This document shows, one piece after another, positions 26,904 to 36,346 of a stretch of DNA of 64,000 nt; within the stretch, counting starts at the first letter, position 1, and each line of letters starts with the position of its first letter. The notes under the pieces are model-generated. The model searched no databases. It was not told where the DNA came from and worked only from the letters and a program-made list of their open reading frames with translations. The translations under genes and the position numbers were made by a program. The stretch is taken from positions 1-64,000 of IMG/VR virus record IMGVR_UViG_3300009151_000001; one strand, 5' to 3'. Origin of the DNA: a virus.

Positions 26904-27784
26904 TGAAAAAACTTCTTCCTTTTATCTCTGATTCTTTGGGTCCTAGTTGGTTAGATAAATACCAGGGGGGTGGTAATGTAAAACCATTAATAGGTTACAC
27001 ACCTAATGGTGATATCAAAAATAATATCAAAGTAATTCCTTCAAAAGATACTTCTATAGATGATGTAAATTATGTTAGAAATTATAAACAACCTTACGAA
27101 CCAACACAAGGTGTTAAAGATTTAAAAGCTAAACTAGCCACTTTATCATTAGCTACAACACCCATTAAAGAAACTCCTTTAGGAGAAGGTATAGATTTAC
27201 TTAATACTGTAGGTGACTTTTATACAGGAAGTAGATATTTAATGGATGGACAAACTAAAAAAGGATTTATAGATATAGGTGAAGGTGTATTAAACTTTAT
27301 TCCATTTATAAAAGGAAAAATTCCTACAGGATGGGATGCAGCTCTTACAAAAGGTCCACTTTTACCACAATTAAGTAGATTAGGTAAATCTTATAACAAC
27401 ATATTACATTTTTCACAAAAAGCCGCTGATGTAGATAATATAAAAGATGGATCATGGTTAAATAAATATGCTCAAGGTGGTACATATGGTGATCCTCTTT
27501 CTCCACGTATTATGAATCTACCAGCATCTTATAAAATGAATAGTTATGATAAAGGTGGAAATATAATAACTGATCCTATGGGACAATGGGCCCATCCTGG
27601 TTCTATTACACGTATACCATCTAACAATATAACAATGAAAGGAATAAACTATTCTCTTTTAGGAATCAGTAACACTGGTCATACACAGATGATGCATCCA
27701 GGTAAAGATTATAAGTTTCATGGAAGTAGTGTTACAGAATATCCTATGATGCAGAATGGGGGTTGGTTAGACAACTATAATTAG
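26903..27784 (+). CDS. GG-motif cargo-like protein (293 aa)
   Basis: It contains PSWLDKYQGGG near the N-terminus, GSWLNKYAQGG and NSYDKGG in the middle, and YPMMQNGGWLDNYN at the very C-terminus. Residues 215-285 (QWAHPGSITRIPSN, LGISNTGHTQMMHPGKDYKF) match a segment I know from crAss-like virion cargo proteins. The centre (GEGIDLLNTVGDFYTGSRYL ... IGEGVLNFIPFIKG) is amphipathic. The aromatic-x-x-GG motifs are shared with three other genes here. I infer a virion cargo or scaffold component ejected with DNA, or a processing substrate. Catalytic residues are not seen. Confidence 0.6.
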   Translation: MKKLLPFISDSLGPSWLDKYQGGGNVKPLIGYTPNGDIKNNIKVIPSKDTSIDDVNYVRNYKQPYEPTQGVKDLKAKLATLSLATTPIKETPLGEGIDLLNTVGDFYTGSRYLMDGQTKKGFIDIGEGVLNFIPFIKGKIPTGWDAALTKGPLLPQLSRLGKSYNNILHFSQKAADVDNIKDGSWLNKYAQGGTYGDPLSPRIMNLPASYKMNSYDKGGNIITDPMGQWAHPGSITRIPSNNITMKGINYSLLGISNTGHTQMMHPGKDYKFHGSSVTEYPMMQNGGWLDNYN

Positions 27785-27815
27785 TTAAACAGATAAATAA
27801 AGATTATATTATATT

Positions 27816-30056
27816 ATGAAAAGTGAATTTTTAAAGATAGCAAATGTAAAGACTCAGAAAGAGTTTTACGATAAATACCCTAATGAAGCTTCTTTTTTTG
27901 CGGCTCATCCTGAAGCTAAACATCTTAAAACTATGGCTAGAGGTGGAAGCGCGTCTGGTAATAAACAACAGCAACAGATTATGCAAATAATCCAAGCTTA
28001 CGCTAAAGCTTCTGGATCTGATCCTAGACAGATTATGCAACAGTTACAACAGATGCAGCCCCAACAACAACAACAAGCTTTACAACAAATGATGCAAAGT
28101 TTACAGGGTCAAGGTCAACAGATGATGGCTCAACAACAAGGACAGCCTCAGATGCAACTGGGTGGTGGTGCTTATATAACACATCCTCAAATGTTTGCTG
28201 ATGGTGGTAGTAACGATATGATTGGTCCTCAACAAGGGGACGTAACATATAGTAAATCATCTAATAGACCAACACCTGTAATAGGTAATCCAATAGTAAA
28301 TGCTAAGAATATAGTAAATCCTCAAAAAAATGTTTCTGTTGTAGACTTTCTTGCAGCTCAAGGGATGAATAAAACAGATTATGCTTCAAGAAAACAATTA
28401 GCTGAAGCTGCAGGTATAATTGGATATAAAGGTACATCTTCTCAAAATCTTCAGTTAATGGATGTTTTAAAAAATCATCCCAATATGCTAAATAGTAATA
28501 TAAAAGATCCTATAAAACATATTGCTAAAAGTATATCTAAAACTTCTATATCAACTCCTATTACATCGGTTTCATCTAATAATTTAAATTTTTTAATAGA
28601 TCCTAATAATATAGAAGATCGTAAAAAGATGATGGGTGTAAATAAACCTAGATCTACAACAAAAGAACCACCTTTTGGTATAGCAGCTGCTAAATCTATG
28701 ACTGATCCTGTTCCTTTTTATAGTAATGAATATTATAACCAAACATTATCTAAACCTATGACACAAGATGATTCCAGATATCTAGAATCTGGAATGATTG
28801 AAGATAAAAATAAAAATGAACTATACGCTATAAAAAACGGTAAAGTTGTTAAAACAATACCTGTGATGACTGGTCTTAATAAAAACGGAAATATAAATGA
28901 TAAAGGTTTAGCATGGTTAGAAGCTCATCCAGAAGAAGCTAAAAAATTTAGAGCTACTCCTGTTGGAAGTTACATATCTAAATCTAATAAAGATATATAT
29001 GGACAACCTGGATTTAATATGTTACCTATTCAAGCTTTTGGTCAACCTGCGCCAAAAGCTGTAGGTCTTGCACAACACGTTGTATATGGAGCTAATGGTA
29101 TAGATCCAGCTGAATATAAAAGAAGGATGAAAATAATGTCTGGACCAGGAGAACAACGAGTTGGTAGTTATGGTTGTACTAATATGAATGGTCAAGATAT
29201 AGATTGTTTAACTGGTCAATTATTTCCTCAAGGTGACACTACAATAGTAACTGATAGTAGAAATCCAAAAGACCAAGATTTTCTAAGAAAAAAATATGGT
29301 ATTAAAAAAATGGGTGGAGAACCTTGTTATGAATGTGGTGGATCTTATGCTGAAGGTGGTTACTATATGGGTAATGATGGACAAAGACATAAATCTACTA
29401 AAGCTAACTGGAGTGGTAACGCTTTTTATGCTGATGGTGGCTCAGCTCCTTTAGAATATCCTCATATGTTTAAGTATCCTCCTACATATGAAATAGGACC
29501 ACACATGGCTTATGGTGGATATTATCAAGATGGTGGTATGCAACAAGATCCATCTCAAGAACAACCACAACAAGGTCAAGGTGTAGATCCTCAACAGATA
29601 ATGCAAGAGATAGCTCAGAAGTTACAACAAGGTGAAGATCCAAATCAGATAGTACAAGAACTTGTACAAGAAGGTGTACCACAAGACCAAGCTCAACAAA
29701 TGGTACAACAAGTTGTTCAACAGATGCAACAACAAGCGCCTCCGGATCAAGGACAAGGTCAGCCCGGTATGAAGTATGGTGGAATACATATTAATCCAGC
29801 TAATAAAGGTAAGTTTAACGCAACTAAAAAAGCTACAGGTAAATCTACAGAAGAATTAACTCATTCTAAAAATCCTATTACTAAGAAGCGCGCTATATTT
29901 GCTCAAAATTCTGCTAAGTGGAAACATGAAACCGGTGGACAATATGGTGGACAGTATATGCAAGATGGTGGTATATCTATAGGACAAACAATGGATGTTA
30001 CTCCAGAACAAGCTCAATACCTAAAACAAATGGGTTATACATTTGAAAAAATATAA
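27816..30056 (+). CDS. Virion cargo protein with L,D-transpeptidase-like domain and Gln-rich regions
   Basis: A 746-aa protein. Residues 50-115 are Gln/Met-rich (SDPRQIMQQLQQMQPQQQQQ), followed by GG motifs (MQLGGGAY, QMFADGG). Residues about 325-500 resemble an L,D-transpeptidase (YkuD-like) fold: LYAIKNGKVVKTIPVMTG at the start, H421 in QHVVYGANG, and the catalytic motif GS451-YG-C454-TN. The Cys and His would act on peptidoglycan peptides. A second Gln-rich stretch (about 575-645, with QEIAQKLQQGEDPNQIVQEL) and more GG motifs follow. I infer ejection with DNA and local action on the cell wall. Alternatively the domain could crosslink or process virion proteins. Confidence 0.7.
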   Translation: MKSEFLKIANVKTQKEFYDKYPNEASFFAAHPEAKHLKTMARGGSASGNKQQQQIMQIIQAYAKASGSDPRQIMQQLQQMQPQQQQQALQQMMQSLQGQGQQMMAQQQGQPQMQLGGGAYITHPQMFADGGSNDMIGPQQGDVTYSKSSNRPTPVIGNPIVNAKNIVNPQKNVSVVDFLAAQGMNKTDYASRKQLAEAAGIIGYKGTSSQNLQLMDVLKNHPNMLNSNIKDPIKHIAKSISKTSISTPITSVSSNNLNFLIDPNNIEDRKKMMGVNKPRSTTKEPPFGIAAAKSMTDPVPFYSNEYYNQTLSKPMTQDDSRYLESGMIEDKNKNELYAIKNGKVVKTIPVMTGLNKNGNINDKGLAWLEAHPEEAKKFRATPVGSYISKSNKDIYGQPGFNMLPIQAFGQPAPKAVGLAQHVVYGANGIDPAEYKRRMKIMSGPGEQRVGSYGCTNMNGQDIDCLTGQLFPQGDTTIVTDSRNPKDQDFLRKKYGIKKMGGEPCYECGGSYAEGGYYMGNDGQRHKSTKANWSGNAFYADGGSAPLEYPHMFKYPPTYEIGPHMAYGGYYQDGGMQQDPSQEQPQQGQGVDPQQIMQEIAQKLQQGEDPNQIVQELVQEGVPQDQAQQMVQQVVQQMQQQAPPDQGQGQPGMKYGGIHINPANKGKFNATKKATGKSTEELTHSKNPITKKRAIFAQNSAKWKHETGGQYGGQYMQDGGISIGQTMDVTPEQAQYLKQMGYTFEKI

Positions 30057-30061
30057 GAACT

Positions 30062-33000
30062 ATGAAAATAAGAATAACAGGACAGGGTTTAAAGAAAGCT
30101 CAGTTTGGTAATTGGAGACCTCCTCAACAAATTAATCCATCCGATATTAGAAATTCTCAAGAATATAAAGATTCACAAAAAATATCAGATGATATGAATA
30201 TGGCTCCTGACGCTCCTGATGTTTCTAATGATCCTTATTCAGAAAAATCTCGTGAAGAACAATGGAGATCAATGTATCCTAATGCTCCTAAAGAACTAAA
30301 GGGTCCTAGTGGTTCTTATTTAAATCAACCTGAATCAAAAGTAGGATATGTTCCACCCGTACCAAAACAACAAACTTCCAATAATCAAAAAAGTAAAGGA
30401 CTAGGTATGGGTATTTATAATACTTTAGAACTAGGTAATGCTTTTGGAAATCTTATACAACAACCACAAAAACAAAGAGACTGGTATAAAAAGTTTCGCG
30501 ATAGTAATTTAACAGATAATGCATATGCGGTTACACCTGGTAATGAATCAGGTAATAGAGGAGACTATGATATAAATAACGGTATGTTTAGACCTAATGA
30601 GACTGGGTTTAAAAGTAAAGGAATGTACACTAATAACTTTTCTACACCTCAAGCTCAATATGGTTTATCAGTAGAACCAGGTATGGTTGCTCCATCAAGT
30701 TATAGTTCATCAGATCCATTGAGTATGATGAGCGTTAATTATACTCCTGTTGGTACTACTAATTATGGACCTAAACCAGTTAGTTTTAGCGATTTTAAAG
30801 ATGATAAATCTAAAGGTAGTATTAGTGTAAGAAACAACAATCCTGGTAATATGATGTATTCACCATTTACAAAAAAGTTTGGAGCTGAGCCAGGTAGTCC
30901 TAGACCAGATGGAGAACCAGGTAATTACGCTTATTTTCCTGATTTACAACATGGATTACAAGCTCAAAAAGCTTTGTTAACAAATAAAGGATATGCTAAT
31001 CTTGATCTTACACATGCTATAAATAGATGGATAACAGGTGATGTAAATAGACCAGGAGCTTATACAGCTAATACAATAGCGCCATCTTTAGTTCATAAAA
31101 AAGTTGGTGATCTAACTAATGAAGAACTTGATGTAGTTCAAAAAGGTATAGTTAAAAATGAAGATACACATTTATATAAAATTCTTAAACAACAAGGTAT
31201 TTTTGATACCGGAGGTGAAACATCTAATATGAAAATACGTATAACAGCGGGCCCAGACTCTATAGATCATATGGCCTATGGTGGACAAAAAGGATATGGA
31301 TTTGATTTAGGTCAACGTAATACATATTCTAAAATGAATCAAAGTTCTTTTGCTGACGCATCTAACACTATACAAGAAGTTCCTCGTGATGAAGCTAATA
31401 TAGAAGCTGAAAAAGGAGAAACTGTATATGGTGATCTTGATGGTGATGGAATATTAGAACAAAAGATGATTGGGGGTAGACGTCACTCTGAAGGTGGTAC
31501 AGCTCTTAATGTTCCTGAAGGAAGCTTTATATTTTCTGATACTAAAAAGATGAAGATTAAAGATTCTAATATATTAAAATATTTTGGAAAGACATCTGTT
31601 CCAACCGGTGGTATTACTCCAGCTGATATAGCTAAACAATATAACATTACAAAATATAAAGCTATATTACAAGATCCATTATCTGATCCTATTGCTAAGA
31701 AGACCGCTGAGATGATGATCACTAACATGAACGCTAAGTTATCTAAACTAGCTGATGTACAAGAAGGTATGAAAGGATTCCCTCAAGGTCGTCCTAAAGT
31801 AGCTACAGATCAAGAACAAGGATTAGAACAAGCTGCTTATGGTGGATATTTACAAAAGTATCAACTTAAAGGACAAGTAACTGAAGAGTATAGAAAAAGA
31901 CATCCTGAACTTAATGAAGATAGAACGGATAATCCTTTTACTAATATTAATGATGTTACACATCATTGGTCTAAACAAGGATATACTGGTAAACAAGGAG
32001 ATGTACATGATTGGCAAAATTGGATATCTGATCCTACAAAACATAATGAACAATTCAATACTAAGTTTAGTAATTATCTTCATACAGTTCCTCAGACAAA
32101 TCTTGGTCATAAGTTATTTCCTGGTGTAACTAATCCTACAGATGAGCAATTACGTAAAGGTTTTAGAGATGATAAATATGATTTTAGAGCACCTAGTTTT
32201 ATAGCTCCCGGAGAAATAGTACCATCAACTCTTCCAAATCTTGATCAAGGAGAAAGAACAATACCCTTTACACCACTAAAAGATATACCTTGTGTTGGAC
32301 CAGGATGTAATCCATCAAAAGATATACCACATCATGATAAACCTGTTGAAAAACAAAAAAATAGTTATGACACAAATCGTGGTCCTTGGTGGTTACAAGA
32401 TAAGATAAACTTAACTAATGCTACAGCTAACTGGGCTGGTAATAAAAAGTATCTTCCTTATATACCTGATGTATCATTACAACACGCAGCTCCTACATTT
32501 GAAGATTGGAGAGGACAAGCGGGAGCTTTACAATCTGGTTATCAAAATAATGCTAGAGTAAGTGGAATATATGGACCATCTAGCGCTTTAAACTCTAATC
32601 TAAGTTCTTTAGCTGGTCAACAAGCTGAACAATTAGCGGGAGTAATAGGTGGTGTTGGTGCTAAGAATACAGCTACAGCTAATCAGTTTGCTGAATATAA
32701 CACTGGTCTTACTAATTCAGAAGCTGCTCAAAGAGCTCAGAATAGAGCTAAACTTTGGGAAGGTAATGTTATCGCTAATCAACAATATGACAATGCTAAT
32801 AGAGAAGGTAGAACTAACTTTGTTAATGCACTTAACCAAGGATTTACTAATGCAGCTAACACTTATAATGAAAACAGTGTTAATCCTCATTTTGGTGTAG
32901 ATCCTAGTAGTGGTGGTAATATGTATTTTAAAGGAAACAGTGGTAATATCTTTAATCAAAAATATAATAATCAAGGTGGAAATCAAGATTATTTAACAGA

Positions 33001-33202
33001 CTATCATAATGAATATCAAAAAGCTTTAAAAATGTTTAATGATTCACCAAATGATAAAGGTCAAAGAGATCAATTAATTAATCAACATTTAAATAACTGG
33101 TCTAAGATGAATACTGAAAAAGAAAGAGCTACAACAAATGCTTACGGATTACCTAAAGGATATGCTAGATCTAAAAGTGTATATACAGGTAATAATGATT
33201 AA
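30062..33202 (+). CDS. Virion cargo protein with lysozyme-like (RNNNPGN) domain
   Basis: A 1046-aa protein. Residues about 252-385 begin with SVRNNNPGNMMYSPFTKKFG and continue with NYAYFPDLQHGLQAQKALL and LDLTHAINRWITGD. This RNNNPGN-type domain is found in phage virion-associated muramidases or transglycosylase-like proteins. MKIRIT occurs twice (residue 1 and about 393), next to GG motifs (DTGGET, MAYGGQKGYG). Residues 430-590 (EAEKGETVYGDLDGDGI, GGRRHSEGGTALNVPEGSF, DPLSDPIAKKTAEMMITN, EGMKGFPQGRPK) are a conserved block I recognise from crAss-like cargo proteins. The C-terminus (860-1046) is helical and Asn-rich. It is probably ejected with the genome. Confidence 0.7.
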   Translation: MKIRITGQGLKKAQFGNWRPPQQINPSDIRNSQEYKDSQKISDDMNMAPDAPDVSNDPYSEKSREEQWRSMYPNAPKELKGPSGSYLNQPESKVGYVPPVPKQQTSNNQKSKGLGMGIYNTLELGNAFGNLIQQPQKQRDWYKKFRDSNLTDNAYAVTPGNESGNRGDYDINNGMFRPNETGFKSKGMYTNNFSTPQAQYGLSVEPGMVAPSSYSSSDPLSMMSVNYTPVGTTNYGPKPVSFSDFKDDKSKGSISVRNNNPGNMMYSPFTKKFGAEPGSPRPDGEPGNYAYFPDLQHGLQAQKALLTNKGYANLDLTHAINRWITGDVNRPGAYTANTIAPSLVHKKVGDLTNEELDVVQKGIVKNEDTHLYKILKQQGIFDTGGETSNMKIRITAGPDSIDHMAYGGQKGYGFDLGQRNTYSKMNQSSFADASNTIQEVPRDEANIEAEKGETVYGDLDGDGILEQKMIGGRRHSEGGTALNVPEGSFIFSDTKKMKIKDSNILKYFGKTSVPTGGITPADIAKQYNITKYKAILQDPLSDPIAKKTAEMMITNMNAKLSKLADVQEGMKGFPQGRPKVATDQEQGLEQAAYGGYLQKYQLKGQVTEEYRKRHPELNEDRTDNPFTNINDVTHHWSKQGYTGKQGDVHDWQNWISDPTKHNEQFNTKFSNYLHTVPQTNLGHKLFPGVTNPTDEQLRKGFRDDKYDFRAPSFIAPGEIVPSTLPNLDQGERTIPFTPLKDIPCVGPGCNPSKDIPHHDKPVEKQKNSYDTNRGPWWLQDKINLTNATANWAGNKKYLPYIPDVSLQHAAPTFEDWRGQAGALQSGYQNNARVSGIYGPSSALNSNLSSLAGQQAEQLAGVIGGVGAKNTATANQFAEYNTGLTNSEAAQRAQNRAKLWEGNVIANQQYDNANREGRTNFVNALNQGFTNAANTYNENSVNPHFGVDPSSGGNMYFKGNSGNIFNQKYNNQGGNQDYLTDYHNEYQKALKMFNDSPNDKGQRDQLINQHLNNWSKMNTEKERATTNAYGLPKGYARSKSVYTGNND

Positions 33203-33206
33203 ACCT

Positions 33207-33257
33207 TCCAAGTTTAGTTTTAAACTTTAAAAATTTTTTCTTAATATATAGTATATG
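33207..33257 (+). promoter_or_regulatory. Conserved intergenic element, copy 2
   Basis: A hairpin AAGTTTA-GTTT-TAAACTT (33210-33227) followed by a T-run and AATATATAGTATATG, ending on the ATG at 33255. It aligns without gaps to 20021-20071. Probably a weak terminator fused to a promoter. Confidence 0.55.
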
Positions 33258-36200
33258 GCAACTTTTTTGAGTGGTATGACCGATGTTAACTCGGCTCCCC
33301 AATTATTTACTCCCGATTATAATTTCTTAAGATATACACTAGGTAAACGTGAACAAAACTATGAACAAGGTTTGAGTCAAGTATCTAGTGCTTATAACTT
33401 TTTAAATAGTGAATTATCTAGTCCTATTAATACAGAACGTAGAAATCAATATTTAAAAAACGCTCAACAACAATTACAAAGTATATCATCATCTGATTTA
33501 TCACAACAACAAAATGTTGCTGCGGCTAATGATGTATTTGCTCCAATGGTTAATGATAAAGCTTTTTTGTTTGACGTCACAGCTACAGCTAATAATAAAA
33601 AACAATTAGCTCAAATGGAAGAATGGAGAGATTCTCCTGATATTGAACAACGTAAAAAATTTAATCAAGATATTTATAATTATGTTAAGTCAGATTTAGA
33701 TAGTCTTAAAAATGACAAAACAGGTGATATATCTAAATATAGATATCAAGGTAAAAAAGCTTATGCTTATACGGATCCTTTAGAAATTTTAGAAAAAGCT
33801 GCAAAAGATCAAGGATTTAAAATAGTAACAGATGTTGATGGCGGTCAGTATATCTATAAGATTACAGATGGTCCTGATCATAAACAAAACTATGAAGAGT
33901 TTGCTAGAAATGTCTTAAGTGGTAATATGGCTTTTCAACAACAAACTGGTATATTAGCTCAAGCTTATGATGAAAGTCTTATTAAAAAAGCTAGACTTAT
34001 TCCGGAAAATATTAATAAAACTGATGATCAGATTCGTAAAGATTATGCTGTAAACAGATTTGATCAGTTAAGAAAAAATAATTTAGATTATTTGAATAAT
34101 CTAAAAAAACCTATGGATACATTAGGTACAGATATAAATACATTTCTTACAGCTAACGAAGAAAAAATAGAAAAACAACTTCCGGGTTGGGAAGATTTAT
34201 ATAAAGAGTTAAATCTAAAACAACAAAAATATGCGTTATTAAAAAAAGAATATGATTTAAACAATTCTTCGTTTACTACCAAGTTTGGAGAACTAGACGC
34301 ATCTGGAGAAGCTGTAGCTAAAAAGAAAGATGACTATGGTAATAACTTTATGAAGAATGCTGTATCTGAATTCTTTAATCAATATTATAATGATGCTGTC
34401 ACTAGATTTTCTAATGTTAGATCTGCTAGTGGATCTAAAGAAATAAAAGAAAACAAAGCTTACTTTGACGCTTATAGAGTGATGAATCAATCACAAAATA
34501 TACTTGATAATTTTATAACTAAAGAACAAGGACTAGCTATTAAACAAGAAGATGAGGCTAGAAAAGAAGAATTACTAAAACTTAAAGAAGCTGAAACATA
34601 TGCTAAGATAAATAAGTTAACTGGAGCTACTGGTACTAAAGGTTCTAATGGTGAGTCAAAAAATGAAAGATTATACTTAGGAACTAGTGCTACACAAATT
34701 GATAAGTTTGACGCATATGAAACTTTAAAAAATAAAGCTCAGTTAGCAGCTAGTAAAAGTTTATCTTTGTTAACAGAACAAGATGGTGGTGTAGTGAATG
34801 TATTATCAAACTGGGGAGTTAATCCTAAATACATTCCTCAGATAAGAGAAGTATTTAAAAAAGCTTATAGTAATGGTCCTGACAAAGATCCTAACGTTAA
34901 ATGGACAACTGCTGATAAAGATGCTATGAACGGAGTATTTTCTGGTATATTAAGTTGGGCTAAAGCTAATGGTAAACAAGCTCTTATAGATGAAATGAGT
35001 AATGAGTATAAAGAGAAAGGCGGTCCTGAAACTTTTGATTTCCATAAAATAATGGATATAGGTATGGCCTCTATAAAATACGGTAATAATGATGAAGTAA
35101 ACAGAAAGTATATTCAACAATGGGAAGATTATAAAAGTTATGCTAGTGAGTTAAAAGCTAATAAAGCTCCTTTTGAAGCTGCAGAAAAAGCTTTAGTTTC
35201 TTCTATAAAAAATAGTAGTAATAATAGTTATAAACAATTATTAAATGATGATAAAACAGGGTTAATAGATGAGTCTACAGTAAAGAGTTGGTTAATAAAA
35301 AATAAAAAATTAATAGAGACTTTTACTGGAAATAATACAAAATTAACTGATGAAGATGTTGAAGATATAGCTAAACGTTACATGACAAATAGTTTAAATT
35401 ATAAAACTGAATCATATGGACATAGTGAAGGATTATTTGCTACTGGAACACATACAAGATATAACATTAATGTAAATAATAAAACTTTAAAAATTCCTGA
35501 AGACATTATAAAAATTCTTCCTAAAGAATATGCTAATTTAAGAAAACAAGCTCAAGATCATGTAGATCTACCAGGAGAAACAATACAATATCTAAAGAAT
35601 AATGCTGCACAAGCTTCACCAGCTTTTTATCCTGGTAAAGCTAATGAACAAGATTATTTAAAGATGTTATCTATTCCTACATTAACTAACTCAATTGTAT
35701 ATCGTGACGGTGTACAAATGGAACCAAAAGAAATAGAAAAAGTAAAGAATGCTTTATTAGATCCAAAAAGAGTTGTTAAAGGTAGTATGGTTATATATCC
35801 TTATAGTCCACAAACTAAAGGAATGGCTGTACAAGTACAGTTAGCTCCGGGTAATCCAAAAGATTTTGATGCTGCAGCTAAAGGTACATTCTTACTTCCT
35901 ATAAGTATAGATAAAACAACACCAGAAAGATTAAAAGTATTTGATATAAGTAATGAAATAAACAGATATCATAATATAGCTAGTAATTCAAATGATGATT
36001 ATCAAACAATACTAAATTATGAAGGACTTGGTATTAAAATACAGATTCAACCTGATGGTAAAGGTAGTCAAAGAGGAAATATAAAATTATTAGTACAAGA
36101 ATACGATCCTATAAAAGGTGTATATAAACAAGAATTTACTCCAGTAGATCTTGAATCAAAAAGTGCTAATAGATATGATATGGAATCAACAACATATGAT

Positions 36201-36338
36201 GATTTTGAAAAAGGTTTAAAATCTCTTGCTCAACAATACATAAGTGACAGATCTCAAAGAGAAGCTACTATTCGTAAAGTAGCCGAAACAAAAAAAACAC
36301 CTATTACTTTTCCAGATTATTTATTTAAAAGAAGATAA
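33255..36338 (+). CDS. Large virion cargo/ejection-type protein (1027 aa)
   Basis: The first residues (FLSGMTDVNSAPQLFTPDYN, FLRYTLGKREQNYEQGLSQ) and the long charged helices that follow are typical of large crAss-like cargo proteins just before the giant trio. The body is mostly helical with coiled-coil tendency (EDEARKEELLKLKEAETYAK). The C-terminal third is more beta (residues 720-1000, KEIEKVKNALLDPKR ... VQVQLAPGNPKDFD). No enzymatic motif was found. It is transcribed from its own candidate promoter and followed within nine bases by the 2731-aa gene. A role as an internal core or ejectosome component is inferred. Confidence 0.6.
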   Translation: MATFLSGMTDVNSAPQLFTPDYNFLRYTLGKREQNYEQGLSQVSSAYNFLNSELSSPINTERRNQYLKNAQQQLQSISSSDLSQQQNVAAANDVFAPMVNDKAFLFDVTATANNKKQLAQMEEWRDSPDIEQRKKFNQDIYNYVKSDLDSLKNDKTGDISKYRYQGKKAYAYTDPLEILEKAAKDQGFKIVTDVDGGQYIYKITDGPDHKQNYEEFARNVLSGNMAFQQQTGILAQAYDESLIKKARLIPENINKTDDQIRKDYAVNRFDQLRKNNLDYLNNLKKPMDTLGTDINTFLTANEEKIEKQLPGWEDLYKELNLKQQKYALLKKEYDLNNSSFTTKFGELDASGEAVAKKKDDYGNNFMKNAVSEFFNQYYNDAVTRFSNVRSASGSKEIKENKAYFDAYRVMNQSQNILDNFITKEQGLAIKQEDEARKEELLKLKEAETYAKINKLTGATGTKGSNGESKNERLYLGTSATQIDKFDAYETLKNKAQLAASKSLSLLTEQDGGVVNVLSNWGVNPKYIPQIREVFKKAYSNGPDKDPNVKWTTADKDAMNGVFSGILSWAKANGKQALIDEMSNEYKEKGGPETFDFHKIMDIGMASIKYGNNDEVNRKYIQQWEDYKSYASELKANKAPFEAAEKALVSSIKNSSNNSYKQLLNDDKTGLIDESTVKSWLIKNKKLIETFTGNNTKLTDEDVEDIAKRYMTNSLNYKTESYGHSEGLFATGTHTRYNINVNNKTLKIPEDIIKILPKEYANLRKQAQDHVDLPGETIQYLKNNAAQASPAFYPGKANEQDYLKMLSIPTLTNSIVYRDGVQMEPKEIEKVKNALLDPKRVVKGSMVIYPYSPQTKGMAVQVQLAPGNPKDFDAAAKGTFLLPISIDKTTPERLKVFDISNEINRYHNIASNSNDDYQTILNYEGLGIKIQIQPDGKGSQRGNIKLLVQEYDPIKGVYKQEFTPVDLESKSANRYDMESTTYDDFEKGLKSLAQQYISDRSQREATIRKVAETKKTPITFPDYLFKRR

Positions 36339-36346
36339 TTTTCATT

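Noticed and set aside
27960-28150. Gln-codon-rich DNA as a satellite or assembly artefact
   Set aside because: The CAA/CAG runs are in frame, imperfect and mixed with Met and Pro codons, so they encode a real low-complexity protein segment.
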